Source: an uncultured Geobacteraceae bacterium
GTDB taxonomy: Bacteria > Desulfobacterota > Desulfuromonadia > Geobacterales > Pseudopelobacteraceae
DNA length: 39,305 bases
Assembly: GCA_903925005.1 (NCBI GenBank)
Contig: CAIYDX010000303.1
Coordinates: forward strand, 1-39,305
Direction of reading: 5' to 3'
Of this stretch, positions 9,432-19,001 are shown one piece after another. A program made the position numbers and the translations under genes. Below the pieces are notes generated by a model. It was not told the DNA's origin and did no database searches. It saw only the letters and a list, made by a program, of their open reading frames with translations. How positions within the stretch are numbered: position 1 is the first letter of the stretch; the number at the start of each line of letters is the position of its first letter.

Positions 9432-10203
9432 TGGTACTTTAAAAATATCTGCAGTTCTATGCACCATCAATGAAGACTATTACCTTGATGAGTGCTTGCG
9501 TTCAATAGCGTGGGCAGATGAAATAATTTTGTGTGACATGGGGTCCACGGACCGCACCATTGAAATAGCCCGGAAATACGGCTGCACTATTCACAGTGTT
9601 GACAAGGTCCCTTATGTCGAACTGCTTCGTAATCAGGCAATCGGTTATTGTAAAAACGACTGGATCTGTTTTGTTGATCCCGATTTTATCCTTCCTGACG
9701 GTTTTGTCAAAATTGTGCAAAGGGAATTTTTACAATGTCCGGAAACCACCTGCATGTACATGGCATATGTAAATCATTATCGTAACCTGCCGATTCGGCA
9801 TGGCAGATGGGGGACATTGGGGTATTATCCAATTCTTTTCCGTAAGGATATGATAAGAATCCTTCCTGTTCTGCACGGCGGATTTGAAGTCACTGAGGGA
9901 ACCAGACGTTTTCTTACCCGTGATGAATATATCAGACATATGTGGGTACGTGATGAAGAGCACTTCTATCAAAAACATACCAGGTATATTTGTCATGAAG
10001 GGGAAAGAAGAGTGGCTCTTGGCTGGAAGCCGTCAGTTATAAGGCAATTGAAGTCTGTGCTGAGGCTGCTCATAGTCTATATAACTGATGGTTACAAAGA
10101 TGGTAAAATCGGCTTTGATTTGATGAAAAAGTCAATTTGGTACGAATGGGCTTCTGAACAACAACTTAAAGAATGTTACGCAAGTAACTGTAAAACTTTA
10201 TGA
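9421..10203 (+). CDS. GT2 family glycosyltransferase (WaaE/KdtX-like)
   Basis: KISAVLCTINEDYYLDECLRSIAWADEIILCDMGSTDRTIEIARKYGC. Confidence 0.87.
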   Translation: MMTDGTLKISAVLCTINEDYYLDECLRSIAWADEIILCDMGSTDRTIEIARKYGCTIHSVDKVPYVELLRNQAIGYCKNDWICFVDPDFILPDGFVKIVQREFLQCPETTCMYMAYVNHYRNLPIRHGRWGTLGYYPILFRKDMIRILPVLHGGFEVTEGTRRFLTRDEYIRHMWVRDEEHFYQKHTRYICHEGERRVALGWKPSVIRQLKSVLRLLIVYITDGYKDGKIGFDLMKKSIWYEWASEQQLKECYASNCKTL

Positions 10204-11102
10204 AGATAAGTATAATAACCCCTTCTTGCAACAAGGCGCGATATATCTCTGAGACAATTGAGAGTGTTCTGTCTCAAGAAGGAAATTTCTTCATAGAATA
10301 CATTGTTATCGATAATTGCTCGCATGACGGAACGGTGCCAATTCTGGAAGAATATGCTGATCGGCTTGATAATGATGTTTTTCCGGTCAGATGCCTGGGA
10401 GTCTCCTTCAAGTGGGTATCCGAGGCCGACTCCGGTTTATACCATGCGGTTAACAAAGGATTTTCTCTGGCAACAGGGGATATTTTCGCCTGGATCAATG
10501 CAGACGATATTTATCTGCCCGGAGCCTTCGCCCTGGCGGCGCAGACCTTTCTTCAATATCCTCTTGTCATGTGGCTGAAAGGGATCACTTCATATATTGA
10601 TGCATCATCGCTGCCGACATCATCAGGTCACTGTTATCTCTATAACCAGGAGTGGCTGCAGGACGGGACATATGGCAGAGATGCTTATTTTGTTCAGCAG
10701 GACAGCGTGTTCTGGCGGGTTGAGCTATGGCGGAAATGCGGTGCAATTCCTGAGAATATACGCCTTGCCGGCGATTACTGGCTCTGGATACAATTCTCAC
10801 GATTGGCGCCTCTCTACTCGATGAATCGAACTGTCAGCTGTTTCAGGAAAATTGCAGGCCAGTTAAGTGAGGATGTTCAGAATTACAAGGAAGAATGCCG
10901 CAGAATAGCTCCTGTAACTATGGATTATGAACAGTTCAAGCGGAAACTCTTCTTTCTTTTAGAAAGATGGTTTCCAGTTTTGGCAGGAAACTTATTGTAC
11001 CGAATATTCTGGGCACGACAGACCCATCAGTTTATTGACGCCGCTGATCCGATCTGCCCTGTTATTCGTAAAACCAAGGGATATGTTGTGGAAGGCACCT
11101 GA
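10200..11102 (+). CDS. GT2 family glycosyltransferase
   Basis: KISIITPSCNKARYISETIESVLSQ, EADSGLYHAVNKGFSLATGDIFAWINADD. Confidence 0.88.
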   Translation: MKISIITPSCNKARYISETIESVLSQEGNFFIEYIVIDNCSHDGTVPILEEYADRLDNDVFPVRCLGVSFKWVSEADSGLYHAVNKGFSLATGDIFAWINADDIYLPGAFALAAQTFLQYPLVMWLKGITSYIDASSLPTSSGHCYLYNQEWLQDGTYGRDAYFVQQDSVFWRVELWRKCGAIPENIRLAGDYWLWIQFSRLAPLYSMNRTVSCFRKIAGQLSEDVQNYKEECRRIAPVTMDYEQFKRKLFFLLERWFPVLAGNLLYRIFWARQTHQFIDAADPICPVIRKTKGYVVEGT

Positions 11103-11105
11103 ACT

Positions 11106-12056
11106 ATGTCGCATATCTGTCCCATTTGCAACTCCGTTGATTGTCATGTCTGCTATCATCTCAGTGATGACAGGTATGGATATCCGGGTATCTTCCCTCT
11201 TGTACGCTGTAATTCCTGCCGTCACGGTTTCTTGATAGCTACGTTTGATTCCGCTCAGATTGTGGATCTGTACACCAGATTCTATCCGCGTTCGAATCTG
11301 AGGCTTGAAGCATATCGGCCAAGCAGGGAGGCTCGTGGTCTGTTATCCTGGCTAAACGGTGCGTCAAGGTCGGCCTACTGCTGGGTTCCCCAAAATGTAC
11401 GGGTTCTGGATATTGGGTGCGGATTTGGTGAAACAGTAGGCTATCATCAGGAACGGGGCTGTGAGGCACATGGTATAGAAGCCGATGAAAATGTCTTGCG
11501 CGTGGCACAGAGATACGGTCTTAATATCAAAGCGGGAGTGTTTGACCCTGCCGCATATGAAACGGACTATTTTGACTATGTCACTCTCGACCAGGTTTTA
11601 GAACATATGACCAACCCCTCTGCGGTACTGCTCGGCATTAAACGTATACTTAAACCGGGCGGGAGAGTAATTATCAGTGCTCCCAATGTCGATGGGTGGG
11701 GTGCTCGCCTGTTCCGCCGCCGTTGGATTAATTGGCATGCACCGTACCATCTCCACCATTTTTCCCGGCGGTCATTGAACCTTGCAGCCGAACAGGCCGG
11801 TCTTACCCTGGAAGCGACAAAGACCATTACCGCTTCGGAGTGGCTCCATTATCAATGGGCTCATCTGGCAACATATCCTGATATAGGGGTTCCGTCGGTA
11901 TTCTGGTCGCCATCGACTGAACAGGGACTTGCCGCCAAAATACTGCTGAAGGGTCTGTCGCTCCTGCACAAAACCGGTGTTAATCATCTGATAACACGAC
12001 TGTTCGATCTGTTGGGAACAGGTGATAATAGTCTGTATATTTTGAGAAAACCATGA
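11106..12056 (+). CDS. Class I SAM-dependent methyltransferase with N-terminal zinc-finger-like segment
   Basis: N-terminal CPICNS...VRCNSCRHGF; VLDIGCGFGETVGYHQERGCEAHGIEAD; FDYVTLDQVLEHMTNP; KPGGRVIISAPN. Confidence 0.85.
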   Translation: MSHICPICNSVDCHVCYHLSDDRYGYPGIFPLVRCNSCRHGFLIATFDSAQIVDLYTRFYPRSNLRLEAYRPSREARGLLSWLNGASRSAYCWVPQNVRVLDIGCGFGETVGYHQERGCEAHGIEADENVLRVAQRYGLNIKAGVFDPAAYETDYFDYVTLDQVLEHMTNPSAVLLGIKRILKPGGRVIISAPNVDGWGARLFRRRWINWHAPYHLHHFSRRSLNLAAEQAGLTLEATKTITASEWLHYQWAHLATYPDIGVPSVFWSPSTEQGLAAKILLKGLSLLHKTGVNHLITRLFDLLGTGDNSLYILRKP

Positions 12057-12916
12057 CAGAAAATATCTATATACTTCTGCCTGTGCATAATCGTAAAGCG
12101 GTTACCAGGCTTTTTGTCGAGTCTTTGCAAAAGCAGACTTACCGTGATTACACGCTTATTCTGATTGATGACGGTTCCACTGATGGAACTTCAGAAATGG
12201 TTGCTGAAGCCATTGCCGGTTGTGTTGTAATCAAAGGGGGGGGCGACTGGTGGTGGGCTGGTGCTCTGCAACAAGGGTATCTTTGGTTGAAGGCGGCGAA
12301 TATCGAGCCGTCTTCCCTTGTTCTGATCATGAACGATGACACTGAGTTTGCCGAAGATTTTCTCGCACAGGGAGCTTCACTGCTTGAAAATCGGGAAAAA
12401 ACAGTGTTGCTTGCCCAGTGCTACAGCAAGCAGAGCGGTTGCCTGATCGATGCAGGAGTGCACGTTGATTGGCGGCGATTTACTTTTGCGCAGGCGGCAA
12501 CACCGGACGAAATAAACTGCCTCTCAACGAGGGGGCTGTTTCTGCGCGCAAAGGATTTTGTGGCTATCGGAGGGTTTTATCCTTTTCTGTTGCCGCATTA
12601 CGGTTCCGATTATGAATTTACGATTCGTGCCTGGCGACTGGAGATGACTCTTATGACTCACCCTTCACTTTTCCTTGTTCTGAATGAAGAAACGGGCGGT
12701 TATCTGTCCTTTGCTGCTGAAAATCGTAGAGAGAGTCTACGGCGGCTATTTTCGTGCAAGTCGGTTCATAATCCGCTTGTATGGTTCTGTTTTGTCATGC
12801 TTGCTTGTCCCTGGCCATGGAAAATTGTCAACCTTGGACGGATATCCAGAGGTTTCGTTCAGCATGTGTATGAAATATTTCGTGGGCAAGCAACGTCAGT
12901 ACCTGATTTACGCTGA
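12053..12916 (+). CDS. GT2 family glycosyltransferase
   Basis: IYILLPVHNRKAVTRLFVESLQKQTY, LIDDGSTDGT, GGGDWWWAGALQQGYLWL. Confidence 0.88.
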   Translation: MTENIYILLPVHNRKAVTRLFVESLQKQTYRDYTLILIDDGSTDGTSEMVAEAIAGCVVIKGGGDWWWAGALQQGYLWLKAANIEPSSLVLIMNDDTEFAEDFLAQGASLLENREKTVLLAQCYSKQSGCLIDAGVHVDWRRFTFAQAATPDEINCLSTRGLFLRAKDFVAIGGFYPFLLPHYGSDYEFTIRAWRLEMTLMTHPSLFLVLNEETGGYLSFAAENRRESLRRLFSCKSVHNPLVWFCFVMLACPWPWKIVNLGRISRGFVQHVYEIFRGQATSVPDLR

Positions 12917-12944
12917 CTGAACAACAGCTCTGTAGAAAGACATA

Positions 12945-14162
12945 ATGCGTTTAATGATCATTACAAACTCGAATCCTTCGTATCTGGCCAATCTGTATGC
13001 TACGCATTCTGGGCTGGGCGATCTTCCCTATGTCGAGCAAAAAGCGGTTCTTGACAGCGATTTCTTTGCTTGGGCTGACAGTTGGTCCGTCGCTTTGGCT
13101 CCACTTGGGTACTGCACGTCGGAAATCACTCCCAATGCCGTATCTCTCCAGAGTGCGTGGTGTCGCGAGAATGGCGTGACTTTTGATTCGAGTCATTCCG
13201 GTTTAAGGAATATTGTATTGGCTCAGGCTCGGCAATTCTGCCCAGATATTATCTGGTTCAACGACTATGACGATGAGCTTCTGAAAATCTTACGATCCGA
13301 ACTCCCTTCTCTCAGACTTGTACTTGGCTGGGTAGGCAGTGCCATTCCCCAAACTGAGGTCTGGCACATGATGGATTTGATTCTTTCCTGTGCGCCGGAA
13401 TCTGTTGCTGCTTTGAGTAAAACCGGATTTCCCGCAGTACATTTTCCTCATAGTTTCGACTGCAGAATCAATGACCGGCTTGAGCCCCGGGCAAAGAACA
13501 TGTCGCTATCTTTTGTCGGTAGCCTTATGCGACAAAGTCAGTTTCATCTGCGGCGCGAAGAGCTTCTTGAGGTGTTGGCATCCACGGTTCCATTGGAGAT
13601 ATTCACGCCAAGCGCGGAGTTTGGCTGGCAGGAAGAAGTCAAAGGCATTGTCAAGCTGGGACTGACCTTCGGCGTTAGTGCACTCCGGGCATTGGGGGCT
13701 TCAGATTCTTTTTTGAAAACCCTGCCGATAATTGGAGGTGCGGCTGACTGGTCACCGCAATATGTTCGACCGGTCAATCCTCACTTGAAACCATATTTAC
13801 GCCCATCCGCTTTTGGCTTGAACATGTATCAGGTTTTGCGGAATTCCGCTGCAACACTCAATATCCATGCTGATTCTTCATCGCAATTTGCTTCCAATAT
13901 GCGCCTCTATGAGGCAACTGGCGTGGCTGCGTGCCTGCTTACCGATTGGAAGCAGAATATCGAAGATATTTTTGTTCCTGACCAGGAAGTTGTTGTTTAC
14001 AATAATGCGGAGGAGTGTCGGGAAAAAGCGATGTGGCTACTGGAACATCCAAAAGAGGCTGCAGAAATCGGTCAGGCCGGACAGAGACGAACGCTGCGGG
14101 AATACACCTTTGGCCATCGGGCAGAGCTGCTGCACCGGATTGTCAGGAAGGCGTTACTATAA
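12945..14162 (+). CDS. CgeB-like glycosyltransferase
   Basis: NLYATHSGLGDLPYVEQKAVLDSDFFAWADSW; C-terminal RLYEATGVAACLLTDWKQNIEDIFVPDQEVVVYNNAEECREKAMWLLEHPKEAAEIGQAGQRRTLREYTFGHR. Confidence 0.78.
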   Translation: MRLMIITNSNPSYLANLYATHSGLGDLPYVEQKAVLDSDFFAWADSWSVALAPLGYCTSEITPNAVSLQSAWCRENGVTFDSSHSGLRNIVLAQARQFCPDIIWFNDYDDELLKILRSELPSLRLVLGWVGSAIPQTEVWHMMDLILSCAPESVAALSKTGFPAVHFPHSFDCRINDRLEPRAKNMSLSFVGSLMRQSQFHLRREELLEVLASTVPLEIFTPSAEFGWQEEVKGIVKLGLTFGVSALRALGASDSFLKTLPIIGGAADWSPQYVRPVNPHLKPYLRPSAFGLNMYQVLRNSAATLNIHADSSSQFASNMRLYEATGVAACLLTDWKQNIEDIFVPDQEVVVYNNAEECREKAMWLLEHPKEAAEIGQAGQRRTLREYTFGHRAELLHRIVRKALL

Positions 14163-14992
14163 TGATACTTGCAGCGGTTAAAACCGTACTTCGGGAGCCG
14201 ATTTACTGGTTGAAGCGCCTGATTTCGGAAAAAGATTATCGTATTTATCTGTCCCTACAGGTGAAACTTGCCGGAATACCCCGATTTACGGAGTGCCGGT
14301 TGAAGCTCTATGAGTGGGATCTGGTGATCCCTGACGCAGCATCATTTATCACCACCTATGCTGAAATATTCGTCGAACAGATCTACAAGATCCGGTTTGA
14401 AGAAGAAGCGCCGTATATCCTGGATCTGGGAGCCAACATTGGTCTGAGCGTGCTCTATTTGAAGAGGCTATATCCAAAAGCCAGGATTACTGCTTTTGAA
14501 GCCGATTCACGGATATTTTCCTGTCTGGAGCAGAATATCAAGGGTAACGGTTACAGTGATGTGCTCCTTGTCAACAAAGCTGTCTGGCATGAAAATGCCA
14601 CTCTGCAGTTTTGCTCCGAGGGTGGGGATGGCGGTCGCGTTGCATGGAATGGAGATACGTCCACAGTCGAGGTTCAGGCTCAGGACATCCGTGAGCTGCT
14701 AGCAGGACGTACAGTTGATTTTTTAAAGATGGATATAGAAGGAGCTGAAGATCTTGTGTTGCAGGCAAGTCGGGAATACCTCCCTGCGGTTCGCAAAATA
14801 TTTGTTGAGTACCACTCAAGGGCCGGCGAGCATCAGCAGCTGGACAAAATTATTTCCGTGCTCGCTGGTGCCGGTTTTAGACTGCATCTGCAGAGTGCTT
14901 TCAGTTCGCCGTCACCTTTCGTGGAACGACGCGTTCATTCGGGCTATGACTTGCAGATGAATATTTTCGGTTGGAGAGAAGATGGTCTCTGA
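14162..14992 (+). CDS. FkbM family methyltransferase
   Basis: YILDLGANIGLSVLYLKRLYPKARITAFEAD, VDFLKMDIEGAEDLVL. ATG at 14162 overlaps the preceding TAA; the 14015 ORF start is too early. Confidence 0.87.
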   Translation: MILAAVKTVLREPIYWLKRLISEKDYRIYLSLQVKLAGIPRFTECRLKLYEWDLVIPDAASFITTYAEIFVEQIYKIRFEEEAPYILDLGANIGLSVLYLKRLYPKARITAFEADSRIFSCLEQNIKGNGYSDVLLVNKAVWHENATLQFCSEGGDGGRVAWNGDTSTVEVQAQDIRELLAGRTVDFLKMDIEGAEDLVLQASREYLPAVRKIFVEYHSRAGEHQQLDKIISVLAGAGFRLHLQSAFSSPSPFVERRVHSGYDLQMNIFGWREDGL

Positions 14993-15668
14993 GCTAGGTA
15001 AATTGTTGACGCGTAAAATCGCCCAGCTGAAATTTCCGGATGTTCTAAGGATTGAACCGGTCAGTACGGTTTTCGGGCTTGACCGTGGCACTCCCATAGA
15101 CCGATATTACATTGAAAAATTTCTGGAAGCCAATGCCGGATGCATTTCTGGGCGAGTCCTTGAAGTGGGCAGCAGCCATTACAGTAAGCGGTTCGGAAGT
15201 GCCGGGATAACCTGCGAGGTGCTAAATGCCTCCGAAGACAATCCTGATAAAACGGTAGCCGGAGACTTAACGGACTGTGCCACCCTCCCCGAAAGCTCCA
15301 TGGATTGTTTCATCTGCACCCAAACCTTGAATTTCATATATGATGTCGGAAGCGCAGTTGCAGGCGCCCATCATGTTCTCAAACCGGGTGGCGTGCTGTT
15401 GGCGACTGTGGCCGGAATCAGTCAGATCAGCCGTTACGATATGGATCGCTGGGGCGATTACTGGCGTTTTACTACCGCTTCCCTGCAGAAACTGTTTGAA
15501 CCTGTATTTCCGGGCGCCGTCGAGATCGGTACTCATGGCAATGCCCTGGCTGCCTGTGCATTCCTGCAGGGATTGGCGGTCGAAGATCTTCCTGACCCCG
15601 GCCTGCTTGACCGGACCGACATTGATTATCAGCTGCTGCTGACCGTTACTGCGAGGAAAAAGCTCTGA
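14982..15668 (+). CDS. SAM-dependent methyltransferase-like protein
   Basis: GRVLEVGSSHYSKRFGSAGITCEVLNASEDN, LPESSMDCFICTQTLNFIYDV, VLKPGGVLLATVAG. Confidence 0.77.
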   Translation: MVSELGKLLTRKIAQLKFPDVLRIEPVSTVFGLDRGTPIDRYYIEKFLEANAGCISGRVLEVGSSHYSKRFGSAGITCEVLNASEDNPDKTVAGDLTDCATLPESSMDCFICTQTLNFIYDVGSAVAGAHHVLKPGGVLLATVAGISQISRYDMDRWGDYWRFTTASLQKLFEPVFPGAVEIGTHGNALAACAFLQGLAVEDLPDPGLLDRTDIDYQLLLTVTARKKL

Positions 15669-16645
15669 TGCTACATTATGCCAGTCATCTGCTTCTTTCA
15701 CCGTTAAGAATAACCGCAAGGTGGCTTGTGAACCGTTTCAATGCGCCGGTGACGGTTCTGGTCTACCATAGGGTAACACGCCTGGAGTCCGATCCTCAGC
15801 TGTTATCGGTGACGCCGGAGAACTTTCGTGCACAGATGCGCTATCTGAAGGACACTTTTAACATGGTCCGATTGGACGAGGAGTGGCAGGACATTAACCG
15901 TCCCTCCGTTGCGGTTACTTTTGATGACGGCTATGCAGATAATGTGAACGAGGCGCTCCCTATTCTTGAGGAGCTTGGCGTACCGTCAACGTTTTTCATC
16001 TCTACCGGCTTTATTTCTTCAGATGCCGAGTTCTGGTGGGATGATCTGGAGCGAATAATTCTTAACGAAAATAAACTCCCCCCAAGCTTCACGCTTGATA
16101 CGGGCCTTGGAATGAGAGAATGGCCGACAAAATCTGTTGCAGAACGGACCAGGTTGTATCAGGATTTCCATGTTCTGATAAAAGAACTGCCGCCGGAACA
16201 GCGGGAACAGCAATTAGCCCGGCTTCGTTCCTGGGCTGACGTTACGGATAAGGGGCGGGAAAGCCATCGCGTAGCGACCCTTGATGAACTGAGACGACTT
16301 GCACGAAGTGAGCTTGTGACCATTGGTGGGCATACGGTCACCCATACCAAGCTATCCATCCTTTCCCAAGACCGTCAGTATGAGGAGATAACCGCCTCGT
16401 TACGTCAGCTTGAAGCCTGGTGCGGACGTAGGATATCGGTGTTCTCCTACCCTTTTGGCAGCAGGGATGATTATACTGCGGAGACCGTAGAAGTCTGCCG
16501 ACAAGCAGGACTATTCAGGGCGGTGGCCAACATTCCTGGGCAGTATCACTCATGGACCGATCCATATCAGATACCTCGCAATCTGGTCCGTAATTGGGAG
16601 TTGCCGATGTTCAGACGAAAACTTGCAGGTTTTTGGATCTCATGA
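15668..16645 (+). CDS. Polysaccharide deacetylase family protein (CE4/NodB)
   Basis: VTVLVYHRV, VAVTFDDGYADNVNEALPILEELGVPSTFFISTGFI, IGGHTVTHTKLS, FSYPFGSRDDYT. Confidence 0.9.
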   Translation: MLHYASHLLLSPLRITARWLVNRFNAPVTVLVYHRVTRLESDPQLLSVTPENFRAQMRYLKDTFNMVRLDEEWQDINRPSVAVTFDDGYADNVNEALPILEELGVPSTFFISTGFISSDAEFWWDDLERIILNENKLPPSFTLDTGLGMREWPTKSVAERTRLYQDFHVLIKELPPEQREQQLARLRSWADVTDKGRESHRVATLDELRRLARSELVTIGGHTVTHTKLSILSQDRQYEEITASLRQLEAWCGRRISVFSYPFGSRDDYTAETVEVCRQAGLFRAVANIPGQYHSWTDPYQIPRNLVRNWELPMFRRKLAGFWIS

Positions 16646-17907
16646 AAATTCTTTTCATAAATACCCATTATATGCATGGCGGCGCCGGTCGTGCGGCCGG
16701 TCGGTTGCAAAAAGCCCTGAATAATAGAGGAGTGGATGCCAAACAGTTAGTACAGAACGGCTTCGGCGACCGGCATGACAATATAATCGGCCCCATAAGT
16801 CCTTACGAAAAATTACTGGCTTTGTGGAAACCGGCTTTGGAGACACTGCCGCTTTATTTGTACAAAAACAGGAATGGCTTGCCGTTTTCAACTTCGTTTC
16901 AGCCGGATATCATTTTATCGAAGGTTAAGGAGTTGAATCCCGACATTATTCATCTTCACTGGACATGTTCAGGTTTTGTGAAAATCGAAACATTGAAAAA
17001 ACTGAACAAACCTCTTGTCTGGACGCTTCATGATTCATGGGCGTTTACCGGTGGCTGCCATATCCCGCTGGATTGTGAACGCTACAAGGAAAAATGCGGA
17101 GAATGTCCGGCGTTGGGTTCTATGTCAGATCGAGATCTCTCTCGCTGGATTTGGAACAGGAAATCAAAAGCGTGGCGCGGGCTCGATTTAACTTTAATCT
17201 CACCAAGCAACTGGCTTGCGGATTGTGTCAGGTCAAGCTCACTATTCAGAGGAAAACGGGTTGAGGTTATTCCGAATGGCTTGGATGTCGGTGCTATGAG
17301 CTGCATCGACAAAAAATTTGCGAGAAAAATGTTTTCTCTTGATCCGGATAAAAAATACATCCTGTTCGGTGCGGTTAATGCTACAAGCGACAAAAACAAA
17401 GGGTTTCATCATGTCGGAACTGCTCTTAGATCTGTTTCAAAAGAGTTGGCGGCGCTTGGCTGCGAGTTACTGGTTTTTGGGGGTTATGAGCCGGTCGGAT
17501 CTTCCGATTTTGGGCTGAAAACACATTATATCGGATATCTGCACGATGAAATGAGTATGAATCTTCTTTATTCAGCAGCTGATGTTTTTGTGGCCCCGTC
17601 ACTACAGGAAAATCTTCCGAATACAATCATGGAGGCAATGGCTTGCGGCGTGCCGGCGGTCGCCTTCTCAGTCGGCGGGATTTCGGATCTTGTTGACCAT
17701 AAACTGAATGGCTATCTTGCCCAGCCATATAATACGGATGATCTTGCTCAAGGTCTTTTGTGGGTTTTGTCAAATCGTCCGTTTTGGGAACAACTTTCTT
17801 GCGCGGCTCGTGAAACAATTAAAGCAAAATTCGACATTAATCATGTAGCAGACATGTATAATGATCTATATGACAAAATTGTAGGGAATCACAGTGCGCA
17901 AAGCTGA
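16642..17907 (+). CDS. GT4 family glycosyltransferase
   Basis: MKILFINTHYMHGGAGRAAGRLQKAL, PLVWTLHDSWAFTGGCH, VFVAPSLQENLPNTIMEAMACGVPAVAFSVGGISDLV. ATG at 16642 overlaps the TGA of the deacetylase. Confidence 0.9.
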   Translation: MKILFINTHYMHGGAGRAAGRLQKALNNRGVDAKQLVQNGFGDRHDNIIGPISPYEKLLALWKPALETLPLYLYKNRNGLPFSTSFQPDIILSKVKELNPDIIHLHWTCSGFVKIETLKKLNKPLVWTLHDSWAFTGGCHIPLDCERYKEKCGECPALGSMSDRDLSRWIWNRKSKAWRGLDLTLISPSNWLADCVRSSSLFRGKRVEVIPNGLDVGAMSCIDKKFARKMFSLDPDKKYILFGAVNATSDKNKGFHHVGTALRSVSKELAALGCELLVFGGYEPVGSSDFGLKTHYIGYLHDEMSMNLLYSAADVFVAPSLQENLPNTIMEAMACGVPAVAFSVGGISDLVDHKLNGYLAQPYNTDDLAQGLLWVLSNRPFWEQLSCAARETIKAKFDINHVADMYNDLYDKIVGNHSAQS

Positions 17908-18982
17908 TCTGCTCAAAATTCTTGACCCTCTTGCGGGGAGACTTTTGCTGCCGGTACTGTCTCGCCCCTGCCCAAATACTGCTCACGATTTTCGTAGAAT
18001 TCTTATTATTCGCCCTGGGGGGATCGGTGATGCTGTCCTCTTGGCTTCGCCGGTCAAATTAATCAAACAGTCGTACCCCGATACCCATATTACAATTCTG
18101 GCAGAGCGTCGCAATTCCGGCACGTTTACTCTGATACCTCAAGTAGACAAGGTGCTTTGCTATGATCGGATCGGAAATTTTGTTCAGGCTCTACGAGACT
18201 ACTACGATGTTGTCATCGATACTGAACAGTGGTACCGCTTGTCGGCTATGGTGGCCAGATTGGTGCGGGCGCCGGTCAAGATAGGATTCGACTCCAACGA
18301 ACGTCGTAGTATGTTCACTCATTGTATTCCGTATGATCAAAATGCGTATGAAGCAGATAATTTCCTGGCTTTGCTTGAGCCGTTAGGAGTCTCCGTCAAA
18401 TGTGATGCCGGAGAAGCTTCCCTGGTGCTGCCGCCGCAGTCGGTGTCCAAAGCAGTTGAATTACTGAAACCACTATGTTCCGATTCATTTGTCGTAATTT
18501 TTCCCGGCGCTTCAATTCAGGAAAAGCGTTGGGGGGGGAGACGGTTCTGTCTGGTGGCGAAGCGACTCGCGGAAAACGGCTACAAGGTCGTTGTTGTTGG
18601 AGGGCGAGAGGAGTGGGCTGATGGCAATATGATTGTTGGGGGAGGGGGGCTTAACCTTGCCGGCAGGACTACCCTGGCGGAAACCGCGGCGGTGATTGCC
18701 CGTTCCAGTCTGATGATCAGTGGCGATTCCGGAGTGCTGCACATTGCGGCGGGTCTTGGCATTCCCACGGTATCGCTGTTTGGGCCGAGCAATGCCAATA
18801 AGTGGGCTCCAAAGGGCGAGCGACATGTCGTTCTAAATCATCATCTGCCCTGCTCGCCCTGCTCCAAGTTCGGATCAATGCCTTCGTGCCCCATTGATCT
18901 TAGCTGTATAAAGGATATTACGCCTGATGAAGTAATAACGGCAATCGGGCGGTTGTTGTCTCAACCGCCCGAAAAAAAATAA
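17894..18982 (+). CDS. GT9 (heptosyltransferase-like) family protein, GTG start
   Basis: RRILIIRPGGIGDAVLLASPVKLIKQSYPDTHITILAE, FPGASIQEKRWGGRRF, SGDSGVLHIAAGLGIPTVSLFGPSNANKWAPKG. Confidence 0.9.
   Translation: MRKADLLKILDPLAGRLLLPVLSRPCPNTAHDFRRILIIRPGGIGDAVLLASPVKLIKQSYPDTHITILAERRNSGTFTLIPQVDKVLCYDRIGNFVQALRDYYDVVIDTEQWYRLSAMVARLVRAPVKIGFDSNERRSMFTHCIPYDQNAYEADNFLALLEPLGVSVKCDAGEASLVLPPQSVSKAVELLKPLCSDSFVVIFPGASIQEKRWGGRRFCLVAKRLAENGYKVVVVGGREEWADGNMIVGGGGLNLAGRTTLAETAAVIARSSLMISGDSGVLHIAAGLGIPTVSLFGPSNANKWAPKGERHVVLNHHLPCSPCSKFGSMPSCPIDLSCIKDITPDEVITAIGRLLSQPPEKK
18946..18971. other. Hairpin at the convergent GT9/metG junction
   Basis: cgggcggttg-ttgtct-caaccgcccg, perfect 10-bp stem. 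The flanking tract is A on the + strand, so it is not a canonical intrinsic terminator in either direction. Confidence 0.5.
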
Positions 18983-19001
18983 TCATCATCATTGAATTGG
19001 T

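Noticed and set aside
18946-18971. Canonical intrinsic terminator for GT9 or metG
   Set aside because: The stem is perfect, but the + strand is followed by A's, and the minus strand has its T-run before rather than after the stem.
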